From UBA8752 sp036159995 (GTDB lineage: Bacteria > Bacteroidota > Bacteroidia > Flavobacteriales_D > Sanyastnellaceae): a DNA stretch of 64,000 bases. Below the pieces are notes generated by a model. The model worked only from the letters and a program-made list of their open reading frames with translations. It ran no database searches and had not been told where the DNA came from. Of the stretch, positions 6,211-14,777 are shown one piece after another. A program made the translations under genes and the position numbers. Position 1 is the stretch's first letter; every line of letters starts with the position of its first letter. The DNA is taken from contig JAYYEI010000002.1 in assembly GCA_036159995.1 (NCBI GenBank), positions 1 to 64,000 of the forward strand, given 5' to 3'.

Positions 6211-8723
6211 CGGTCGACCGTTTCGCCCTCGACACCCTGGCCGACCAACTCGGCGGCGCCCTGCATTGGCCGGACGGCGCTGACCCCGACGTCCGGTTCA
6301 GCCACCTCGCCACCGACTCGCGAAAACTGCGCGCCGCGAGTGGCGGGGTTGACCGCACCGTGTTCATCGCTCTTCAGGGCGCGCGCCATGATGGCCACGA
6401 CCATCTCGCCACCGTCCGCGCGGAAGGGGTCAAGGCCTTCGTGGTACGACGCGATTGGACCGGGTCCCTCCCCGGTGCCATCGTGCTCCGCGTTCCCGAC
6501 ACCCTGCTCGCCCTGCAGCAGCTCGGCGCCCTCGCCCGCTTTTCCAGGCCGGGCAAGGTCATCGGCATCACCGGATCCAACGGCAAGACCACCGTCAAGG
6601 AATGGGCCCACGCACTGGCCGGTCAGGACCAGCGGGTCTCCCGCAGCCCGGGAAGCTGGAACAGCCAAGTCGGGGTTCCCCTTTCCCTGTGGTCCCTCGA
6701 CGACCAGGCCGACTTCCATCTCGTGGAGGCCGGGATTTCCCATCCGGGAGAAATGGCGGCCCTCGCCCGCATCATCCGCCCCGAAATCGGTGTCTTCGTC
6801 CATTTCGGCGATGCCCATGGCGCCCATTTTCCCGATGCCGCCGCCAAGGCCCGGGAGAAACTCCGCCTGTTTGAAGGCACCGACACCCTCGTCCTCGGGA
6901 CGCAGCATCCGGACGTGATGTCGGCCATCGAAGACCTCGGATGGACAGACCGATGCGTCCGATGGTCCCTAGATCCCAGCTCCAAGGCCGACCTGGCCCT
7001 CTCCATGACCGAAACGGGAGTGGGATGCACCCTCGAAGGCCAATGGAGGGGAACGCCCGTTCGGTGGTCCCTTCCCTTTTCCGACCGGGCATCAACGGGC
7101 AATGCGCTCACCGCCGCTTTGCTCTTGCTCGAACTCGGATGGGCACCAGATGCACTGGACGCCCGCCTGTCCGCCCTACGCCCGCTCGGCATGCGGTTGG
7201 AACATCTGGAAGGCCGGGGCGGAGGCGTCATCCTCAACGACACCTGGAACCACGATTTGGACGGACTGTCCACCGCCTTGGATGCCCTCGAGCGCATTCC
7301 CGGAGGCCGGAAGCGGGCCGTCATTCTGTCCGACATCGTTCCCTTCGATTCGGGGGATGAGGCCCAATGCACCCGATTGCGGGACGCCATCGGCCTGCGG
7401 AAGGTGGACCGGTGGATCGCCGTCGGACCGGAGTTGGCCGCCGGCATTCCCGGTATCGCCGACGTCCACGCCCACCACCCCGATGTGGATGCGCTCCTCG
7501 GCAGCGGCGACCTCACCACCCTTGAAGGGTGGGATGTCCTTGTCAAAGGGGCCCGGCCCTTTGGCTTCGAGCGCGTGTCGGACGCCTTGGAAGCCAATTC
7601 GCACACGACCGTCCTCGACCTCGACCTCGGCCGGCTTTCCCACAACCTGGACCGCTTCCGAGACCGCTTCGGAAAGCCCATCATGGGCATGGTCAAGGCC
7701 TTCGCCTATGGCGCGGGGGACGCGGTCGCCGTGGAGCTCGACCGGCTGGGCATCGACCGGCTCGCCGTGGCCTTCACCGAAGAAGGCGTGGCTTTGAGGA
7801 AGCGGGGCGTTCGCTGCCCCATTCTCGTCCTCAATGCGGATGCCCGGCGCTACGCCGACCTCATCGAATGGGACCTCGAACCCGAAGTCCACCGGCTGGA
7901 AGACTTGGACCGGTGGGCGGATGCGTTGCGCCACGCGGGGCCTGTCGGAGAAGGGGTTACCCAATGTGGCATCCACCTCAAAGTGGAGACCGGCATGCAC
8001 CGACTCGGGTTTCAGGAGGATCAATGGGCAGCCGCAGGACGGCGCTGTGCCCAACTGAACGTGACCATCGCCAGCGTCTACAGCCACCTCTCTGCCGCGG
8101 ATGACCCGACACAGGACGCCCACAGCCGGAAACAAATGCAGCGGTTTGAAGCCGCCTGCGCGGCGATTGCGGAGGGGTGGACCGTGGTGCACCCGGACCA
8201 CACGCCCCCCGACTTCCTGCGCCACCTGGTCAACACGGCCGGCGCCGCCCGGTTTCCCGAAGCCCACCACGACTTCATCCGCATCGGACTCGGCCTTTAC
8301 GGTCTGGACGCTTCGGGCTCCGTAGACGGACTCCAGCCCATCGGCACCTTCCGTTCGGCTGTGAGCCACCTCCACGAGGTGCCAGCTGGTGAGCCGGTCG
8401 GATACGGCGCCCACGCCACAGCCGATCAGGCCCGGACCATCGCGACCATCCCCGTCGGTTATGCGGACGGACTGCCCAGGACGGCGGGCAATGGGGCTGC
8501 CCATCTTCATCTGGGCGGAACCCTTCGGCCCATCGTCGGACCGGTGTGCATGGACAGCTGCATGGTCGACGCGACCGGCCTCGATGTCCGGCGGGGCTCC
8601 AGCGTCGAGATCTTCGGGGACCACGCCCCAATCCACGCCCTCGCAGAGGCCACCGGCACCATCGCCTACGAATTGCTCTGCCGCATTCCCCAGCGCGTCC
8701 GACGCCGCCACCTCCGCACCTGA
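6207..8723 (+). CDS. murF-alr: MurF-Alr fusion: D-Ala-D-Ala ligase to UDP-MurNAc-tripeptide / alanine racemase
   Basis: An 838-aa fusion. The first about 460 residues are a MurF/Mur ligase with the ATP-binding ITGSNGKTTVKE (K127, T128), NSQVGVPLSL and the late motif LNDTWNHDLDGL; MurF adds D-Ala-D-Ala to the peptidoglycan precursor. From about residue 465 a fold-type III alanine racemase follows: LDLDLGRLSHNLDRF, the PLP lysine K497 in MGMVKAFAYGAG, HLKVETGMHRLGF, and the C-terminal catalytic Tyr region GYGAHATADQARTIATIPVG with YADGLPR. Fusing the D-Ala source with the D-Ala-D-Ala user is known in Bacteroidota. It overlaps tdk by 4 bp. Position 7081-7160 is within the Mur central domain, without frameshift. 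Confidence 0.96.
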   Translation: MTVDRFALDTLADQLGGALHWPDGADPDVRFSHLATDSRKLRAASGGVDRTVFIALQGARHDGHDHLATVRAEGVKAFVVRRDWTGSLPGAIVLRVPDTLLALQQLGALARFSRPGKVIGITGSNGKTTVKEWAHALAGQDQRVSRSPGSWNSQVGVPLSLWSLDDQADFHLVEAGISHPGEMAALARIIRPEIGVFVHFGDAHGAHFPDAAAKAREKLRLFEGTDTLVLGTQHPDVMSAIEDLGWTDRCVRWSLDPSSKADLALSMTETGVGCTLEGQWRGTPVRWSLPFSDRASTGNALTAALLLLELGWAPDALDARLSALRPLGMRLEHLEGRGGGVILNDTWNHDLDGLSTALDALERIPGGRKRAVILSDIVPFDSGDEAQCTRLRDAIGLRKVDRWIAVGPELAAGIPGIADVHAHHPDVDALLGSGDLTTLEGWDVLVKGARPFGFERVSDALEANSHTTVLDLDLGRLSHNLDRFRDRFGKPIMGMVKAFAYGAGDAVAVELDRLGIDRLAVAFTEEGVALRKRGVRCPILVLNADARRYADLIEWDLEPEVHRLEDLDRWADALRHAGPVGEGVTQCGIHLKVETGMHRLGFQEDQWAAAGRRCAQLNVTIASVYSHLSAADDPTQDAHSRKQMQRFEAACAAIAEGWTVVHPDHTPPDFLRHLVNTAGAARFPEAHHDFIRIGLGLYGLDASGSVDGLQPIGTFRSAVSHLHEVPAGEPVGYGAHATADQARTIATIPVGYADGLPRTAGNGAAHLHLGGTLRPIVGPVCMDSCMVDATGLDVRRGSSVEIFGDHAPIHALAEATGTIAYELLCRIPQRVRRRHLRT

Positions 8724-8750
8724 GCAGCACGGTGGGCGTACCTTTCCGTC

Positions 8751-8933
8751 GTGGACCGCACACAGAAGATTCCCATTGAACCCGGCGACACGTACACGTC
8801 TCCGGAGGGATTCCTCGTCTTCACCGAACAATACCACCGCAAACGCGGCTATTGCTGCACCAGCGGATGCAAACATTGTCCCTACGGATACGACAAGGGA
8901 ACCGGTCGCGTCCGCAATCCCAAAGGCCTCTGA
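8751..8933 (+). CDS. DUF5522-like small cysteine-rich protein
   Basis: A 60-aa protein starting with GTG at 8751; no ATG exists in frame before the conserved part. It holds a compact Cys cluster, GYCCTSGCKHCPYGYD, at residues 33-48, four Cys and one His that could bind a metal or an Fe-S cluster. I recognise this as the DUF5522 type (also found in the eukaryotic C1orf53 protein); its function is unknown to me. It ends one base before the hutU ATG, so the two are almost certainly co-transcribed. A TACCTTTCC sequence at 8739-8747, 3 bp before the GTG, could be a -7 box for a leaderless mRNA. Confidence 0.8.
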   Translation: MDRTQKIPIEPGDTYTSPEGFLVFTEQYHRKRGYCCTSGCKHCPYGYDKGTGRVRNPKGL

Positions 8934-8934
8934 G

Positions 8935-10971
8935 ATGAACACCACCGCCACGCCCACCCTGACCCTGGCCGACTTCCAGGCCGCCCTGGCCGAAGGTCTG
9001 CCTGACGTCCTGCCCGCAGCCCGTCAGCGCAGCGCGGACGTGCCGCACGCCCCGGTCCGGAAAGACATCCTCACGCCCAAGCAAAAGGAGCTCGCCCTGG
9101 CCAATGCCCTGCGCTACTTCCCGGAGGAGCACCATGCCACGCTGGCCCTGGAGTTCGCCGAAGAGCTCCGCACCTATGGCCGCATCTACATGTACCGGTT
9201 CATGCCGGACTACCCGATGCACGCCCGACCCATCGACCACTACCCAGCGAAGACCCCTCAGGCTGCGGCCATCATGCTGATGATCCAGAACAACCTGGAT
9301 CCGGCCGTGGCCCAGCATCCCGAGGAGCTCATCACGTATGGGGGCAACGGCGCCGTCTTCCAGAACTGGGCGCAGTACCGCCTCGTGATGCGCTACCTGA
9401 GCGAAATGACCGAGGAGCAAACGCTCGTCATGTACAGCGGCCACCCGCTTGGCCTCTTCCCCTCGCACCCCGGCGCGCCGCGCGTGGTGGTGACCAATGG
9501 CATGGTCATTCCGAACTACAGCAGTGGCGACGACTACGAGCGCATGAACGCCCTCGGCGTCAGCCAATACGGCCAGATGACCGCCGGGTCCTACATGTAC
9601 ATCGGCCCTCAGGGCATCGTCCACGGCACAACCATCACGGTCCTCAATGCCGGGCGGCGACTCGATCCGGAGAACCCGTCCCTCGCCGGCAAGCTGTTTG
9701 TCACCGCCGGCCTCGGCGGCATGTCCGGCGCCCAACCCAAGGCGGGCAACATCGCTGGTGTGGTCTCTGTCACGGCCGAAGTGGATCCCACGGCCGCCTG
9801 GAAGCGCCACGAGCAAGGTTGGGTAGACCACGTCGTGGAGGATGTCGCCGAACTCGCCGACAAGGTCCGGGACGCCATGGACGCCAAAGACGTCGTCAGC
9901 TTCGCCTACCTCGGCAACGTCGTCGACGTCTGGGAACACTTCGATGCGGCCGGCATCCACGTCCACCTCGGCTCCGACCAGACCTCCCTGCACAACCCTT
10001 GGGCGGGCGGCTACTACCCCGCCGGACTCACCGTCGAGGAAGCCCAGAAGATGATGGCCGAGGACCCCGACCAATTCAAGGTCCACGTCCAGGAAAGCCT
10101 GCGCCGCCACGCCGCGGCCGTCAACCGCCACACCGAGCGCGGCACCTACTTCTTCGATTACGGCAACGCCTTCCTGCTGGAAAGCTCTCGGGCCGGCGCC
10201 GACATCATGGCAGAGGACGGCGAAGCGTTCCGCTACCCCAGCTATGTGCAGGACATCATGGGGCCGATGTGCTTCGACTACGGCTTCGGCCCGTTCCGTT
10301 GGGTCTGCGGCAGCGGGGATCCCGCCGACCTCGACACGACGGACGCCATCGCTTGTGAGGTCCTGGAGGCAATGATGGCCGAGTCGCCTGCGGAGATCCG
10401 CCAGCAAATGGCCGACAACGTCCAATGGATCCGAGGCGCCAAGGCCAACAAGCTGGTCGTCGGTTCCCAGGCGCGCATCCTGTACGCGGATGCCGAAGGC
10501 CGCATGCGCATCGCCAAGGCCTTCAACGACGCCATCGCGAGCGGTCGTCTGTCCGGCCCGGTGGTGCTGGGCCGCGACCACCATGACGTCAGCGGCACCG
10601 ACAGCCCCTACCGCGAGACCTCCAACATCTACGACGGCTCCGCCTTCACCGCCGACATGGCGGTCCAGAACTTTGTGGGCGACGCCTTCCGCGGCGCCAC
10701 CTGGGTGTCGTTGCACAACGGCGGCGGCGTGGGTTGGGGAGAGGTCGTCAACGGCGGCTTCGGCATGCTGCTTGACGGCTCGGCCGAAGCAGAGCAGAAG
10801 CTCACCTCCATGCTGCATTGGGACGTCAACAACGGCATCGCCCGCCGCAGCTGGGCCCGCAATGAAGAGGCCCAGTTCGCCATCCGCCGAGCCATGGACG
10901 CCGATCCCCGCCTCAAGGTCACGCTGGCCCAGAGCGCCGATCCGGACCTCATCCGCCGCGCCCTGTCTTGA
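8935..10971 (+). CDS. hutU: Urocanate hydratase
   Basis: The second enzyme of histidine catabolism, which adds water to urocanate to give imidazolone propionate with a tightly bound NAD. The 678-aa product is the long type. Motifs seen: YGGNGAVFQNWAQYRLVMRY, the LYSGHPLGLFP-like MYSGHPLGLFPSHPGAPRVV, GGMSGAQPKAGNIAG, GSDQTSLHNPW, and the C-terminal GGGVGWGEVVNGGFGMLLDG. The frame is open further upstream through murF-alr, but the ATG at 8935 gives the family N-terminus. No hutH, hutI or hutG is in the window. The stop overlaps the next gene's ATG. Confidence 0.96.
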   Translation: MNTTATPTLTLADFQAALAEGLPDVLPAARQRSADVPHAPVRKDILTPKQKELALANALRYFPEEHHATLALEFAEELRTYGRIYMYRFMPDYPMHARPIDHYPAKTPQAAAIMLMIQNNLDPAVAQHPEELITYGGNGAVFQNWAQYRLVMRYLSEMTEEQTLVMYSGHPLGLFPSHPGAPRVVVTNGMVIPNYSSGDDYERMNALGVSQYGQMTAGSYMYIGPQGIVHGTTITVLNAGRRLDPENPSLAGKLFVTAGLGGMSGAQPKAGNIAGVVSVTAEVDPTAAWKRHEQGWVDHVVEDVAELADKVRDAMDAKDVVSFAYLGNVVDVWEHFDAAGIHVHLGSDQTSLHNPWAGGYYPAGLTVEEAQKMMAEDPDQFKVHVQESLRRHAAAVNRHTERGTYFFDYGNAFLLESSRAGADIMAEDGEAFRYPSYVQDIMGPMCFDYGFGPFRWVCGSGDPADLDTTDAIACEVLEAMMAESPAEIRQQMADNVQWIRGAKANKLVVGSQARILYADAEGRMRIAKAFNDAIASGRLSGPVVLGRDHHDVSGTDSPYRETSNIYDGSAFTADMAVQNFVGDAFRGATWVSLHNGGGVGWGEVVNGGFGMLLDGSAEAEQKLTSMLHWDVNNGIARRSWARNEEAQFAIRRAMDADPRLKVTLAQSADPDLIRRALS

Positions 10972-11549
10972 TGGAGCATTACCAATGCGCCTGGACGCTG
11001 GAATCCTCGGGCGTCGACGCCCTGCCCACCGGACCCTGGGTGGGACACCACTTTGAAGAGTGCACTTTTGACGGCCTCGACCTCACCGGGCTCGACCTCC
11101 GGAACACCCGCTTCGAGAACTGCACCTTTCGCAAATGCACCTTGGCGGACGTGCGATTGACGGGCGTCCGGCTACACGGCGTCCGGTTCGAGCATTGCAC
11201 CCTGCCGAGCCTGCGGTGGTCCACCCTCGACACCCTCGTCCTCGACTTCACGCTCGTGGACTGCCGGGCCCCCATGGGCGACTGGGGAGAGATGGACCTC
11301 CAAGGAATCCAATTCAAGGCGAGCGACCTCAGTGGAGGCAACTTCTTCAAGACCGATGCGAGGAAGACCGCGTGGACCGATTGCCGGCTGCGCGATGTCG
11401 TCTTCGACCGCACCGACCTGAGGGAAGCCGACTTCCGGGGCGCAACCGATTGGGTCATCGATCCCGCAGAGAACCGGTTGCACGGCGCCCGCTTCGATGC
11501 CAACGACCTGACCGGCCTGGTCCAATCCTTGGGCATCCAGCTCGATTGA
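10971..11549 (+). CDS. Qnr-like pentapeptide repeat protein
   Basis: A 192-aa protein of tandem A/C(D/N)LXX-type pentapeptides, forming a right-handed quadrilateral beta-helix that mimics DNA. Examples: FEECTFDGLDLTGLDLRNTR, FENCTFRKCTL, SDLSGGNFFKTDAR and TDLREADFRGA. The alternation of Cys-containing F-x-x-C-x-F repeats, the SDLSGG segment, and a C-terminal LVQSLGIQL like the LLMERLGI end of QnrB suggest the Qnr/MfpA group that protects DNA gyrase, but a chromosomal gene of this type need not confer resistance. TTG at 10968 is an alternative start. It overlaps hutU by one base (TGATG). Confidence 0.8.
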   Translation: MEHYQCAWTLESSGVDALPTGPWVGHHFEECTFDGLDLTGLDLRNTRFENCTFRKCTLADVRLTGVRLHGVRFEHCTLPSLRWSTLDTLVLDFTLVDCRAPMGDWGEMDLQGIQFKASDLSGGNFFKTDARKTAWTDCRLRDVVFDRTDLREADFRGATDWVIDPAENRLHGARFDANDLTGLVQSLGIQLD

Positions 11550-11616
11550 CCGTTTGATCGCGAAACGCTGGAAACGATTTAACATCGATTTCGTTTCCAC
11601 CCGGGACATCAACGGG

Positions 11617-11625
11617 TACTTTTGC
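11617..11625 (+). promoter_or_regulatory. -7 box before the tetR-efflux operon
   Basis: TACTTTTGC fits TAnnTTTG and lies 20 bp before the regulator ATG in a 95-bp gap. I cannot see a clean -33 TTG at the right distance. Confidence 0.5.
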
Positions 11626-11644
11626 GGCCCGAAAGCGCATAAGG

Positions 11645-12298
11645 ATGTCTCCAACCCTCCAAGGAACCGCCCAGGACACCCGGCTCGACGAGCTGCTGGA
11701 GGGCTGTGAGCAAACGTTCCGACGCAACGGAGTCCGGGCCGTCAGCATGGACGACCTCGCCCGCGCACTCAGCGTCTCCAAGAAGACCCTCTACAAGTAC
11801 TGCCGCGACAAGGCCGACCTCGTGCTGCAGGTCTTTGACCGGATGTGCACCCGCCAGGACGCCCGCATCTGCGCGTTGAGCGAGAGCGGGGAAAACGCCA
11901 TTGATGGGGTCATCAGCACCATGGAGTATGTCCAGACCGAGCTCCGGGACATGCACCCGAGCATGCTGTTCGACCTGCAGAAGTATTACCCGGCCGCCAT
12001 GCAGCGCCTCGAGCAGCACAAGCAAGAGAACATGGAAGGCTACCTGCTCCGCAACATCGAACGCGGCCAGCGAGAGGGTTTCTACCGAAAGGACTTCGAC
12101 GCCAAACTGATTTCTCGGCTCCACATGGCCATGGTCCAAACAATGACCAACCCGGCCACCATCGAGGAATTCGGACGCCCCCTCTCCGAACTCCAGCAGG
12201 AGTTGCACGCCTATCACCTCCGCGGCATCGCCACCGAGGAGGGTATGGCCTATTACCACCAACGAAACGAGGCCACCCAGGCCCAAGCCGCCCCATGA
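11645..12298 (+). CDS. TetR/AcrR family regulator of the adjacent efflux genes
   Basis: A 217-aa one-component regulator. The N-terminal helix-turn-helix is clear at about residues 17-58: FRRNGVRAVSMDDLARALSV followed by SKKTLYKYCRDKADLV. The C-terminal part is the variable ligand and dimer domain. Its stop overlaps the ATG of the TolC-like gene by 4 bp, so it is the first gene of the efflux operon and probably represses it in the absence of a ligand (inference from gene order). Ligand unknown. Confidence 0.9.
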   Translation: MSPTLQGTAQDTRLDELLEGCEQTFRRNGVRAVSMDDLARALSVSKKTLYKYCRDKADLVLQVFDRMCTRQDARICALSESGENAIDGVISTMEYVQTELRDMHPSMLFDLQKYYPAAMQRLEQHKQENMEGYLLRNIERGQREGFYRKDFDAKLISRLHMAMVQTMTNPATIEEFGRPLSELQQELHAYHLRGIATEEGMAYYHQRNEATQAQAAP

Positions 12299-13701
12299 TC
12301 CGCTTCCCCCTTTCCCTCCTGTGCCTCCTGCTGCTGGCCGGCACCGTGGCCCAGGCACAATCCGGCACCCGGCTGACCCTCGCCGAAGCCCAGGCCATCG
12401 CCAGTGAACGCGCGTACGCCGTCCGTTACGCCACCTTCGACAAGGAAGAAGCCGCCAGCAGCACCCGCGAAATCGTGGCCTCCGGCTTCCCCCAGATTGG
12501 CGGTACGGTGGAATACAACCGGTACATCGACATCCCGACTCAGGTGTCCAGTGGAGACATGTTCGGCTTTCCGGACTACCTGACCACTTTCCTCGGCGGC
12601 GTGGCTCAAGCGACAGGGGTGCCTCTCGACGCACCGCCGACCGATCCGAATGCCATTCAAGAATTCCAGTTCGGTGCGGAACAAACGATGACCGCCGGCA
12701 TCACCGCCACCCAGCTGGTGTTCAGCCCGAGCTATTTCGTGGGCATTCAGGCTGCCCGGGCCTACGCCAGTGCCATGGAAGCGGCTGAATCCCGCTCCGT
12801 GGCCGACGCCCGGCGCGCCGCTGGTGAAGCCTATGCCGCCGCCCTCGCCGCCGAAGAGAATGTGGCCATCCTGCGCGAGGCAGAAGCTCTTGCCCAGGAA
12901 GCCTTCGAACAGGTCCGCGCCTTGGTTGAGGAGGGCCTGGCGGAAGCCACCGATGCCGACCAGCTCGAACTCGCCGTCGCTGATGTCGCTCAGCAGCGCG
13001 CCGCCGCCGAAAGCATGGCGCAGGTCGCGCTCGACGCCCTGAAATTCACCATCGGCATGCCCGTGGAGACCACCGTCCTCCTGGCCGACTCCTTCGAGAC
13101 CCTCGAAGGCACCTTCGACGGGGCGTCCGTCCTCGGCACCCCGTTCGACGCCATCCGCCTGCCCGAAATCCGGACCCAGGCCAAGAACCTCGAGCTGTCC
13201 GAACTCGGCATCCGCAACGAAAAGGCCGCCGGCCTGCCGAGCATCGGCGCGTTCTACACCAACCAACGCAACGCCCAGCGCGACGCCTTCGACTTCCTTG
13301 AGGAAGGCAGCTGGTATCCCATCCAGCTCGTGGGCGTCCAAATGACCATCCCGATTTGGTCCAGCTTCGCCGGGAAGGAGCGCGTGGTCCAAGCCGAATT
13401 GACCCGCGACCGCGCCGCCACCGCCCTCGAGCAACTCACCGAGGCCGCCACCATCGAATACCGCGCCGCCGTGTCCGAGTACACCTCGGCCCTCGAACAG
13501 CGCGAGCAGGCCCGCCGCGGCCTCGACCTCGCCACCCGCATTCTCGATCGGACCCGCGTCCGCTTCACCGAGGGCCTGTCCAGCAGCTTCGACCTGACCC
13601 AGGCCCAGAACCAACGCGTCAGCGCGCAAGGCAGCCTCACGCAGGCCACCCTCCGCTGGCTCAACGCCCACCTCCGTCTCCAACGATCCCTGAACGCCTG
13701 A
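12295..13701 (+). CDS. TolC-family outer membrane efflux protein
   Basis: A 468-aa outer membrane channel subunit with a cleavable signal peptide (MIRFPLSLLCLLLLAGTVAQ, then AQ). The body has the two internal long coiled-coil repeats of the OEP family, seen as Ala/Glu-rich heptads around residues 160-260 and 370-460, and the ending SSSFDLTQAQNQRVSAQGSL with the LNAHLRLQRSL tail. It forms the exit duct for the RND pump encoded 1 kb downstream. It lies between the TetR regulator and the adaptor gene (4 bp away). Confidence 0.92.
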   Translation: MIRFPLSLLCLLLLAGTVAQAQSGTRLTLAEAQAIASERAYAVRYATFDKEEAASSTREIVASGFPQIGGTVEYNRYIDIPTQVSSGDMFGFPDYLTTFLGGVAQATGVPLDAPPTDPNAIQEFQFGAEQTMTAGITATQLVFSPSYFVGIQAARAYASAMEAAESRSVADARRAAGEAYAAALAAEENVAILREAEALAQEAFEQVRALVEEGLAEATDADQLELAVADVAQQRAAAESMAQVALDALKFTIGMPVETTVLLADSFETLEGTFDGASVLGTPFDAIRLPEIRTQAKNLELSELGIRNEKAAGLPSIGAFYTNQRNAQRDAFDFLEEGSWYPIQLVGVQMTIPIWSSFAGKERVVQAELTRDRAATALEQLTEAATIEYRAAVSEYTSALEQREQARRGLDLATRILDRTRVRFTEGLSSSFDLTQAQNQRVSAQGSLTQATLRWLNAHLRLQRSLNA

Positions 13702-13705
13702 TCCC

Positions 13706-14755
13706 ATGATCCGCACCCTTTCCCTCCTGGCGGTTCCCGCCCTCCTCCTCGCTGCCTGCGGTGCTCCCGACAGCACCCCGGCCGGCGACACGCCCACTCC
13801 CGTCGAGGGGACCGCCACGTCCGACGCCCGAAAGGTGACCACCCTCACCGTGGACACGGCGCCGTTCGACCATTTCTTCACCGTGCAAGGCAACGTGGAA
13901 ACCGACCGGATGGCCCAGGTCTTCCCCATGACCCAGGGCACCGTGGAGCGTCTCCGTGTGACCGAAGGGGAAACCGTCCGCAAGGGCCAAATCCTGATTG
14001 AGCTCGACAACGACGTCGTCGCCAGCAACCAGGACGAACTGGAGACCCGCCTCGGCCTCGCCCGGGACGTCCTCGCCCGTCAGGAGCGCCTCTGGGCCCA
14101 GGACATCGGCACCGAAGTTCAGCTGCTCGAAGCCCGGGCCAACGTGGAGGCCCTCGAGGAGAGCATCGCCGCCTTCAATGAGCAGGTCGACCTCGGGAGC
14201 GTCACCGCCCCCTTCAGCGGCACGGTGGACCGCATCTTCGCCAAGGAGGGCGAGCTCGCCTCCCCGGCGCGTCCCGTCGCCCGGGTCCTCGATCTGGAAG
14301 AGATGTACGTCCGGGCCAAGGTGAGCGACCACTACGTCGGCGCCGTCACCGAAGGCCAGCGCGTGGACATCGTCGTGCCCGGTGTGGACACCATCGCCTC
14401 GTCCGTGGGCCGCGTGGGCCGCTACATCGAACCCGCCAACCGGACCTTCGAAATCGTGGTGCCCATCACTGGCGACCAGGGCCTCCTTCCCAACCAGTTC
14501 GTATCCCTGCGCATCAACGACCTCCACGTCGACACCGCGATTACCCTGCCCTCCAGCCTCATCCTCCAAGACCGGGCCGGCAAGGACTTCGTGTACCGCA
14601 TCGAAAACGGCCAGGCCAAGCGACAGCCCGTCACCATCGGCACCGCCTACCAGGACCGTGTGCTCATCCTCGGCGGTCTGACGCCGGGCACCACCATCAT
14701 CGACCGCGGCGCAGGCCAGGTCGTGGAAGGTGAAGCCGTCCAGGTGATCCGTTGA
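13706..14755 (+). CDS. RND efflux periplasmic adaptor lipoprotein (HlyD/MFP family)
   Basis: A 349-aa membrane fusion protein. The lipobox LLAAC puts the lipidated Cys at residue 18. A barrel-sandwich lipoyl motif appears in VERLRVTEGETVRKGQILIE, followed by a short helical hairpin (about 95-150) and the second lipoyl half with VTAPFSGTVDRIFAKEGELA. It bridges the inner membrane pump and the TolC-like channel. Between the tolC-like and pump genes, with 22 bp to the pump ATG. Confidence 0.93.
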   Translation: MIRTLSLLAVPALLLAACGAPDSTPAGDTPTPVEGTATSDARKVTTLTVDTAPFDHFFTVQGNVETDRMAQVFPMTQGTVERLRVTEGETVRKGQILIELDNDVVASNQDELETRLGLARDVLARQERLWAQDIGTEVQLLEARANVEALEESIAAFNEQVDLGSVTAPFSGTVDRIFAKEGELASPARPVARVLDLEEMYVRAKVSDHYVGAVTEGQRVDIVVPGVDTIASSVGRVGRYIEPANRTFEIVVPITGDQGLLPNQFVSLRINDLHVDTAITLPSSLILQDRAGKDFVYRIENGQAKRQPVTIGTAYQDRVLILGGLTPGTTIIDRGAGQVVEGEAVQVIR

Positions 14756-14777
14756 CCCCGAACCCCCACTGATTCCC

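Noticed and set aside
7176..8957. 593-codon minus-strand open frame opposite murF-alr
   Set aside because: Antisense shadow of a verified fusion gene.
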